DNA of 5,811 bases from Nitrospinota bacterium (lineage in GTDB: Bacteria > Nitrospinota > Nitrospinia > Nitrospinales > Nitrospinaceae), in the NCBI GenBank assembly GCA_027298165.1, contig JAPUGN010000176.1, forward strand, positions 1 through 5,811. The letters run 5' to 3'. Under the pieces are notes generated by a model. That model was not told the origin of the DNA, did not search any database, and was given only the letters and a program-made list of their open reading frames with translations. Position 1 is the first letter of the stretch. Every line of letters starts with the position of its first letter. Shown one piece after another: positions 1 through 5,261 of the stretch. Made by a program: the position numbers and the translations under genes.

Positions 1-614
1 AATTTTTGTACGCTGTGCTGAGTCGGCTTGGTTTTCAATTCGTCCGCGGTTTTGATATACAGCAGGGGGGTCAGGTGGACATAAATCACATTTTTGGGAT
101 TGTTGTCGAAACGGAATTGCCGGATCGCCTCCAGAAAAGGCAAGCTTTCGATATCTCCTACGGTACCGCCGATTTCACAAATGACCACGTCCACGCCCTC
201 GCTCACCGCCCGGATGCGTGATTTGATTTCATCGGTGATGTGGGGAATCACCTGCACGGTCGATCCCAAATACTCGCCCCGGCGCTCTTTTCCGATCACG
301 TCGTTGTAAATGCGGCCGGCGGTCACATTATTGATCTTGCCCATTCGCGCATGGGTGAACCGATCGTAATGGCCGAGATCCAGATCGGTTTCCGCACCGT
401 CATCGGTGACATACACTTCCCCGTGTTGAAACGGGTTCATGGTTCCCGGATCGACATTGATATAGGGATCGAGTTTCATCAGGGTGATTTTCAGTCCACT
501 GCATTCCAGGAGACTGCCGAGAGATGCGGCGGCGATTCCCTTGCCTAGGGAAGACAGCACGCCCCCGGTCACGAAAATATATTTTACTTTTTTATCGTTC
601 TGTTTTTTCGCCAA
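1..614 (-). CDS. pyrG: CTP synthase (PyrG), N-terminal part, cut by the window edge
   Basis: CTP synthase makes CTP from UTP, ATP and glutamine in the cytoplasm. Only the first 204 residues are in the window, out of about 540 usual for the family; this is the synthetase (amidoligase) domain, and the C-terminal glutaminase domain lies beyond position 1. Seen in the translation: GGVLSSLGKG at about 17-26, the MKLDPYINVDPGTMNP block near 46-61, DDGAETDLDLGHY at 71-83, KERRGEYLG at 109-117, CEIGGTVGDIESLPF at 146-160 and KTKPTQHSV at 194-202. By alignment from memory with E. coli PyrG, K25, D79 and E147 correspond to K18, D72 and E140 (ATP and Mg2+ site). No ATG is available: an in-frame TGA lies four codons upstream, so TTG at 614 is the only start that keeps the conserved KYIFVTGG strand. 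It follows kdsB by 31 bases and is probably cotranscribed with it. Identity is very secure; the TTG start is likely. Confidence 0.97.
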   Translation of the reverse strand, partial: MAKKQNDKKVKYIFVTGGVLSSLGKGIAAASLGSLLECSGLKITLMKLDPYINVDPGTMNPFQHGEVYVTDDGAETDLDLGHYDRFTHARMGKINNVTAGRIYNDVIGKERRGEYLGSTVQVIPHITDEIKSRIRAVSEGVDVVICEIGGTVGDIESLPFLEAIRQFRFDNNPKNVIYVHLTPLLYIKTADELKTKPTQHSVQK

Positions 615-621
615 ACCTGAA

Positions 622-625
622 CCTC
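622..625 (-). promoter_or_regulatory. Shine-Dalgarno site deciding the TTG start of pyrG
   Basis: The minus strand reads GAGG here, seven bases before the TTG codon at 614. An in-frame TGA at 624-626 overlaps the site and closes the frame upstream, so site and stop together fix TTG as the start. The only other nearby option, a GTG at residue 15, would remove the first strand of the synthetase fold. Confidence 0.7.
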
Positions 626-645
626 AACCGCGCCGGTTAAACAGA

Positions 646-1437
646 TTAATCCTGATTTTGTTTTTCAAGGAACTTTTCGACCCGAGCCAAATCTTCAATA
701 TCATCCACGCCCATGGATTGCCGTTCGGTAATCCCTACCTGGATGGGAATGCCGTGCTCAAGAATTCGCAGTTGTTCCAGCTTTTCCAACTGCTCGAGCG
801 GGGTGGGCGCCATCCGCGACAATTCCAAACAAAACGACCGGGTATACGCATACAACCCGATATGCTTGTAAACCTGCGTCATTCCCATGTCATGGGATTG
901 GGATAGCTCCTCCGGTGATCCACTTTTCCACTCATCCCGGTGAAAAGGGATGGGGGACCGGGAAAAGTAGAGCGCTCTTCCCCTTTGATCGGCAACCACC
1001 TTGACCACATGAGGGTCGGCGATTTCCTTCGGATCGTGTATGGCCGTCATCAAGGTTGCCACGTTCAAGGAAGGATCCTTTTCCAGGGCATCGACCACCT
1101 GATCGATATTCTGAGGAGGAATGAGTGGCTCATCCCCCTGAACATTGACTACAATATCACACTTCAGCCCGGATGCCACCTCCGCAATACGGTCCGACCC
1201 CGTGGCATGATCGGACGCAGTCATAACCGCCTTTCCGCCGAATCCGTGTACCACTTCCAGGATCCGGGCATCATCTGTCGCCACCAGGACTTCCGATATG
1301 CGGGAAGCCTTTTGAGCCTGCTCCACCACCCATTGAATCATGGGTTTGTTTTGAATGTGCGCCAGGGGTTTGCCCGGAAACCGGGTGGATGCCCAACGGG
1401 CGGGAATAATCGCGACCACCCGGGGTTCAATAGGCAT
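646..1437 (-). CDS. kdsB: 3-deoxy-manno-octulosonate cytidylyltransferase (CMP-Kdo synthetase)
   Basis: KdsB transfers CMP from CTP to Kdo, giving CMP-Kdo for the LPS inner core; it acts in the cytoplasm. The 263-residue product is slightly longer than E. coli KdsB (about 248). Seen in order: the nucleotide-binding signature IIPARWASTRFPGKPL at 10-25, VATDD at 52-56, MTASDHATGSDRIAEV at 72-87, NVQGDEPLIPP at 98-108, ALYFSRSPIPFHR in the middle, KHIGLYAYTRSF, PLEQLEKLEQLRILEHG, and GVDDIEDLARVE from 243. D102 and D245 match the two Mg2+-binding aspartates of the family. The loop between YFSRSPIP and KHIGLYAY is about seven residues longer than in E. coli and accounts for part of the extra length. 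The ATG at 1437 lies inside the end of the upstream sugar transferase gene (11-base overlap) with only a weak purine-rich site, so translational coupling is likely. pyrG follows and supplies its CTP substrate. Confidence 0.96.
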   Translation of the reverse strand: MPIEPRVVAIIPARWASTRFPGKPLAHIQNKPMIQWVVEQAQKASRISEVLVATDDARILEVVHGFGGKAVMTASDHATGSDRIAEVASGLKCDIVVNVQGDEPLIPPQNIDQVVDALEKDPSLNVATLMTAIHDPKEIADPHVVKVVADQRGRALYFSRSPIPFHRDEWKSGSPEELSQSHDMGMTQVYKHIGLYAYTRSFCLELSRMAPTPLEQLEKLEQLRILEHGIPIQVGITERQSMGVDDIEDLARVEKFLEKQNQD

Positions 1438-2830
1438 GCCGGTTGATCAGTCCATTCCAGAGGGTTTGGATTAAGATTTTGACATCAAAAAACCATGACC
1501 AGTTTCTGATGTAATACAAATCGTGCTCGATCCGCTTTTCCAGGCTGGTATTGCCTCGCCACCCGTTGACCTGAGCCCAACCGGTGATTCCGGCTTTCAT
1601 CTTCAAGCGCAACATATAATGGGGCACGGACTTTTTAAAATCCTCGACAAACATCGGGCGCTCCGGCCGCGGACCCACTAAACTCATATCCCCGGCAAAC
1701 ACATTAAAAAGCTGAGGCAACTCATCCAGGCTGGTTTTACGAAGCCATACTCCCAACCGGGTTCGGCGGTCATCGTTTTCCTGGGTCCATACCGGTCCGG
1801 TTTGAGATTCCGCCTCCATTTTCATAGAACGGAATTTGTACATCTTGAAACCTTTGCGATCCAAACCAACCCGCTCTTGCATAAAAAATACCGGTCCCTG
1901 CGATTCCAGCTTAATCAATAGGGCGATTAAAATCATCAAGGGACTGGTCAAAATCAGGGCAGACAACGAAACCACAAGATCAGTGGCACGCTTGAAAACC
2001 ATATTCCATCCATAGAGGGGAGATTCCGATAAATTGATAAGGGGAAGGCCATCAAAATCATCGACACCCCCGCTTAGGCTCATGTACTGCATGAGGTCCG
2101 GAACCACCTTGATATCGACCGATTCCTCGCCCAGGTTGAACAACACCCTTTCAAAATGGTCCTGCGATCTCATGGGCAGGGTGATAAACAGTTTATCCAC
2201 CCCATGAGTTTTGATGCACTTGGATACGTCGTCCAGCACACCCAGGACGGGGTAGCCTCTAATCCTTTGCCCCACTTTATTCGAATGCGTTGACAAAAAC
2301 CCAATGATCTTAAAACCCATTTCAGGGTGGAGGTCGATCCGCTCCGCCACTTCCTTTCCCAGGTCTCCTGCACCCGCAATCAGAACAAAACGCAGGTTTT
2401 TTCCTCTCCGCCGCAACATGCTTAAAAAATTTCGAATGATCATATGGGAGGCCACCAACAAAAAAGTGACCATCATCCAGAATATTCCCACGACGACCCG
2501 GGAAAAGGATTCCTCACGGTAAAAGAACAACAATGCGGAGAGAATCAGAACCGAAATAGTGTCGGCCTTGATGATATTGTAGTAATCCACCCACGGGGAT
2601 TTTCCCCGTAGCGGTTGATACAAGCCCACCACTTTGAAATTAAAAAGAAACAAGATCCAGACCGGGATCAATAAATTCTGGTAATGCTGGAAAGAAGGGA
2701 TCCCGTGGGTTAATGGGATCCAGCCGGAATGGAAGCGTACGTAATAGGCTCCAATCCAGGAGAAAAGAATAACCAGGCTATCGGAAATGATCAGCGCGGA
2801 TAGAAATAGCTGGCTATATTTTTTCAGCAT
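1427..2830 (-). CDS. Polyprenyl-phosphate sugar-1-phosphate transferase, WcaJ-like
   Basis: An inner-membrane enzyme that transfers a hexose-1-phosphate from a nucleotide sugar to undecaprenyl phosphate, the first step of an exopolysaccharide, capsule or O-antigen-like unit. The 467-residue length fits the long, multi-membrane-segment members. Seen: four hydrophobic segments near 10-32, 51-71, 88-104 and 111-133; a Rossmann-like CoA-binding-type domain starting at FVLIAGAGDLGKEV (148-161); a further hydrophobic segment at 283-306; then the catalytic bacterial sugar transferase domain with QERVGLDRKGFKMYKFRSM (318-336), the catalytic Asp-Glu pair D369-E370 in TSLDELPQLFNV, the GDMSLVGPRPERP block (380-392) and KAGITGWAQVNGWRG (412-426). 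The NGWRG and EHDLYYIRNWS features resemble WcaJ-type glucose transferases, but sugar specificity cannot be read from sequence, so no symbol is given. Its ATG overlaps the end of the glycosyltransferase gene by 17 bases, with GAAG seven bases upstream; its 3' end overlaps kdsB. Confidence 0.94.
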   Translation of the reverse strand: MLKKYSQLFLSALIISDSLVILFSWIGAYYVRFHSGWIPLTHGIPSFQHYQNLLIPVWILFLFNFKVVGLYQPLRGKSPWVDYYNIIKADTISVLILSALLFFYREESFSRVVVGIFWMMVTFLLVASHMIIRNFLSMLRRRGKNLRFVLIAGAGDLGKEVAERIDLHPEMGFKIIGFLSTHSNKVGQRIRGYPVLGVLDDVSKCIKTHGVDKLFITLPMRSQDHFERVLFNLGEESVDIKVVPDLMQYMSLSGGVDDFDGLPLINLSESPLYGWNMVFKRATDLVVSLSALILTSPLMILIALLIKLESQGPVFFMQERVGLDRKGFKMYKFRSMKMEAESQTGPVWTQENDDRRTRLGVWLRKTSLDELPQLFNVFAGDMSLVGPRPERPMFVEDFKKSVPHYMLRLKMKAGITGWAQVNGWRGNTSLEKRIEHDLYYIRNWSWFFDVKILIQTLWNGLINRHAY

Positions 2831-3977
2831 GAGATTTCTTCAAATACTCCTGAATAAACATCTGAATCCGGTATTTGAATTGATCCAGATCGAAATTCAA
2901 GGCATGTTCTCGGATGGTATGTGAGTCGAACCGGGATTCAACGGTTGTAAAAGTTTCAACCGCCCGGCAAAGGTGGTCTTTTTCTGCTTTGAAAAAGAAC
3001 AATCCTGTGGGATTCCGGGTCTTGTCTTCCGGGATACTGGTCCGAGGCTTCCAGGAACCGGATTCAGGAATCACCGTTTCCAGCACCCCCCCTTTGCCGA
3101 GAGCTATGACCGGACACCCCATGGCCTGCGCTTCCAGAGGAACAATTCCAAAATCCTCCTCTCCGGGAAACACCAATGCCCGGCATCGGGCATAATGGGA
3201 CCGGAGTTGTTCATCATCGACCCATCCCAAAAACTGGATGTGGGAAGCCGCTTTTTTTCGGAGATGGGATTGTTCCGGACCCTTTCCTATTATTTTCAGA
3301 GGATAGCCTAATTCATTGAAGGCTTCAACTGCTAAATCAACACGTTTATAAGGGGATAAAGCTCCTGCGACGAGAAAAAAATCTTCCCGGGACTCGCCGG
3401 TTGGCGAATAAAAACGGGTATCCACCGGCGGGGGGATCACCGTCGATTCTCTTTGATAATAATCCTTTATCTTGCCTTGAATATGCCGGGAAATGGCGAT
3501 GAACTGATGGACTCCGCGACTGGACCGGATATCCCAGTTTTTCAATAGCGGACGTAGAAGGCACATGGCGACGAATTGGGCCCAACGGCGCTTACCCGAA
3601 AAATAGGTTTCGAACTGGTCCCAGATATATCGCATGGGGGTAAAACAGTAACAAATGTGCCGGGCCCCGGCGGGAATGCGGATTCCCTTGGCAACACAAT
3701 GGCTGGTGCTCAAGACCAGATCGTATCCGGCAAGATGGAATGAACTCATGGCCCAAGGCATCAGGGGAAGATAATAGCGGTAAAACTTTTTGATTCCGGG
3801 CAGGCCCTGTAAAAAAGAAGTGCAAATCCGCATGGATTCGATCCGTGGGGAAACACTACCGGGAATATGAAACAGGGTAAACAGGTCGGCTTCCGGAAAT
3901 AATTCACAAAAAGCCTCCAGACACCGCTCACCGCCTCGCATACCGGTCAGCCAATCATGAACCAGCGCCACTTTCAT
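2814..3977 (-). CDS. GT4-family glycosyltransferase, WbaZ-like mannosyltransferase type
   Basis: A cytoplasmic or membrane-associated retaining glycosyltransferase of the GT-B fold that would move a sugar from a nucleotide donor onto a growing lipid-linked glycan. The product has 387 residues, normal for the family. Seen: N-terminal KVALVHDWLTGMRGGER (2-18), a glycine-rich acceptor-side loop typical of GT4 enzymes; CYCFTPMRYIWD (109-120), characteristic of the WbaZ-like subgroup; a linker at VIPPPVDTRFY (180-190); the donor domain beginning FLVAGALSPYKRVDLAVEAF (201-220); and the E-x7-E motif, E274 and E282, in GEEDFGIVPLEAQAMG. Mannose is common among WbaZ-like enzymes, but the donor here is an inference. 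The conserved N-terminus supports the ATG at 3977, although no Shine-Dalgarno sequence is visible before it. It begins a run of overlapping genes with the sugar transferase and kdsB, which places it in surface-polysaccharide assembly. Confidence 0.92.
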   Translation of the reverse strand: MKVALVHDWLTGMRGGERCLEAFCELFPEADLFTLFHIPGSVSPRIESMRICTSFLQGLPGIKKFYRYYLPLMPWAMSSFHLAGYDLVLSTSHCVAKGIRIPAGARHICYCFTPMRYIWDQFETYFSGKRRWAQFVAMCLLRPLLKNWDIRSSRGVHQFIAISRHIQGKIKDYYQRESTVIPPPVDTRFYSPTGESREDFFLVAGALSPYKRVDLAVEAFNELGYPLKIIGKGPEQSHLRKKAASHIQFLGWVDDEQLRSHYARCRALVFPGEEDFGIVPLEAQAMGCPVIALGKGGVLETVIPESGSWKPRTSIPEDKTRNPTGLFFFKAEKDHLCRAVETFTTVESRFDSHTIREHALNFDLDQFKYRIQMFIQEYLKKSHAEKI

Positions 3978-4042
3978 GAAAAGTACAAAACGCGTCAGGC
4001 TTTCCGCCTGAGGTTGGAAAGTAAAGGAATCGGAAAACGAAG
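3978..4042 (-). other. Short intergenic leader before the glycosyltransferase gene
   Basis: This 65-base gap separates the lipoprotein stop from the glycosyltransferase ATG. It contains the hairpin at 3995-4011 and a pyrimidine-rich stretch. I found no clear -10/-35 pair and no purine-rich ribosome-binding site before the ATG, so whether the downstream genes depend on read-through from the lipoprotein promoter is open. Confidence 0.5.
3995..4011 (-). terminator. Candidate intergenic hairpin, weak terminator or leader structure
   Basis: The minus strand reads TCAGGC, a GGAAA loop, then GCCTGA: a perfect 6-bp stem. It is followed by CGCG and then TTTT (3987-3990), so the T-run is short and four bases away from the stem. 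That makes a weak, possibly leaky, intrinsic terminator between the lipoprotein gene and the polysaccharide genes. It could equally be a structure in the glycosyltransferase leader, whose ATG is 17 bases beyond the stem. Confidence 0.4.
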
Positions 4043-5137
4043 TTACTTGATTTCCATCAAATGATTTTCTATCTTCTGGCGTACTGCGGAGGGCGGATTA
4101 CCTTTCAAAGCCACTTCGAGGGCGTCCAGGGCTCTTCCTGTATCGCCTTTTTTCTGATAGGTGACTCCCAGCATGTAACGTGCGTCGTGGACCTTGTTGC
4201 CTTTGGGATACTGTTTCACCACGGTTTGAAACTGTTTGATGGCATCATCATACATATCCAGTTTCACATAATTATTGCCCATCCAGAAAAGAATATTGTC
4301 CCTCAGGTGCAATGGAGGATTCTTCAGGCTCATTTCCTGAAACAGTAAAATCGATTCATCATACCGGCCCGCCTGGTACGCGGCCAAAGCCCGGTCATAC
4401 TCCACGGTCGTCTTCGTGGATTTCTTAAACTTTCTCAGGGGCCTGATTTTCTGAATCATCTTGGCCTGCTTGGAAAACGCCGGCGATTTTTTGAGAGACG
4501 CGACTTCGTATTTCAGCCGTAAGATTTCCTTTTTCAGGGACACGATGTCTTCCTGAACCTTTGGAGCTCCCAACCCGGGTTGCAACGAAGTCTCCAAGCG
4601 TTGCTGAGTAGCGGTTAGACGCGGCTCCAGGTTGCTGACAATCTTCTGGAGTTCCTGGACCCGGAACATCAGATCCGTCTGCTGGCTGTGCAGGGTGGCC
4701 ACATCCATTTTAAACTCTTCACGGTCGGTTTTTTGATCAACACTGACAAAGCCCCCTCCGTCACTGATCACACCACTTTCGGATTGAAGGGCTTCTGCAG
4801 ACTCCGGCATGGGTCTCGGCGAAGATTTGTTTTCTGGAACATCAAGGAAAAAATTATCTTCGTCCGGTAAAACCGGGGCGGACTCGGATTGGGATTGTCT
4901 TGCCGGCTTGGTTTGTGCAAGACCCGGGTCATTTTTGAAAAAATCGTCTTCCTTTTGTTTGGAGGAGGGGACATCTTTAACCTCGGATTCGAATTCTTTT
5001 CCAAAATCATCCTCAAAAAACAAATCCTCATCCTCATCATCACTGGCCCAGGGCATTAAACTACACCCCGAAAGAGTTATGAAAATGATCAGAACGGGTA
5101 CGAAAGTGAATTTTAATAGGTCCTTAGCAAAAACCAT
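4043..5137 (-). CDS. CpoB/YbgF-like TPR lipoprotein with acidic N-terminal region and coiled coil
   Basis: A predicted 364-residue periplasm-facing lipoprotein. Seen in order: a signal peptide with a basic start (MVFAKDLLK), a hydrophobic core and lipobox LSGC with C25 as the lipidated cysteine; the next residue is Ser, not Asp, which favours the outer membrane. Residues 33-100 are about one-third acidic and carry three similar D-x-F-F motifs (near 38-43, 64-70 and 94-99). Residues about 138-218 are heptad-like and probably coiled coil. Residues 216-244 are strongly basic. Residues 245-364 hold about three TPR units, including YDRALAAYQAGRYDESILLF, FWMGNNYVKLDMYDDAIKQF and YMLGVTYQKKGDTGRAL. 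Coiled coil plus C-terminal TPRs with a KGDT turn resembles CpoB/YbgF of the Tol-Pal system, but no tol or pal gene is nearby and the acidic region is unlike E. coli CpoB. Start: ATG at 5137 is chosen over the in-frame start at 5500 because it yields the signal peptide and follows a GGGGGA site; the longer frame runs into the desulfurase gene. The exact function is unknown. Confidence 0.88.
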   Translation of the reverse strand: MVFAKDLLKFTFVPVLIIFITLSGCSLMPWASDDEDEDLFFEDDFGKEFESEVKDVPSSKQKEDDFFKNDPGLAQTKPARQSQSESAPVLPDEDNFFLDVPENKSSPRPMPESAEALQSESGVISDGGGFVSVDQKTDREEFKMDVATLHSQQTDLMFRVQELQKIVSNLEPRLTATQQRLETSLQPGLGAPKVQEDIVSLKKEILRLKYEVASLKKSPAFSKQAKMIQKIRPLRKFKKSTKTTVEYDRALAAYQAGRYDESILLFQEMSLKNPPLHLRDNILFWMGNNYVKLDMYDDAIKQFQTVVKQYPKGNKVHDARYMLGVTYQKKGDTGRALDALEVALKGNPPSAVRQKIENHLMEIK

Positions 5138-5141
5138 GATT

Positions 5142-5147
5142 TCCCCC
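5142..5147 (-). promoter_or_regulatory. Purine-rich ribosome-binding site of the lipoprotein gene
   Basis: The minus strand reads GGGGGA followed by AATC and then ATG at 5137. It is an imperfect but strong G-rich site at short spacing. It supports the start that produces the lipoprotein signal peptide rather than any in-frame start further upstream. Confidence 0.6.
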
Positions 5148-5232
5148 AATAATTGGAAAACGGGATTGAAAATTTGAGCCCAACCGAAGGAAGGCAGGAT
5201 ACCAATATTCCTGGATGAAACAGTCCGCAGAA

Positions 5233-5261
5233 ATTGTAGCAATTTATACAGAGTTATACAA
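5233..5261 (-). promoter_or_regulatory. Putative sigma-70-type promoter with extended -10 for the lipoprotein gene
   Basis: The minus strand carries TTGTAT at 5256-5261 as the -35 box, a 17-base spacer, and TACAAT at 5233-5238 as the -10 box (five of six consensus bases). A TG dinucleotide sits one base before the -10 box (TGC at 5239-5241), making it an extended -10. Transcription would start near 5226, giving a leader of roughly 90 bases before the ATG at 5137. The -35 box directly adjoins the desulfurase stop codon. Spacing and position are favourable; the -35 matches only three of six consensus bases. Confidence 0.62.

Noticed and set aside
484..906. Plus-strand open frame of 140 codons across the kdsB-pyrG junction
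   Set aside because: It runs antisense through the ends of two secure genes and shows no family motif.
940..1446. Plus-strand open frame of 168 codons opposite kdsB
   Set aside because: It mirrors the secure kdsB frame, has no recognisable domain, and its composition is explained by the opposite strand.
5146..5156. Palindrome CCAAT-A-ATTGG just upstream of the lipoprotein ribosome-binding site
   Set aside because: The arms are only five bases with a one-base centre, too tight for an RNA hairpin, and too short and AT-rich to call an operator without conservation data.
4809..5177. Ser/Lys-rich plus-strand open frame opposite the lipoprotein N-terminus
   Set aside because: The Ser-rich composition is the reverse complement of the Asp/Glu-rich acidic codons of the lipoprotein; no independent support.
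5195..5213. Imperfect stem CAGGA/TCCTG in the lipoprotein leader
   Set aside because: Five to seven base pairs with a bulge and no T-run; expected by chance in a leader of this length and no known riboswitch is recognisable.
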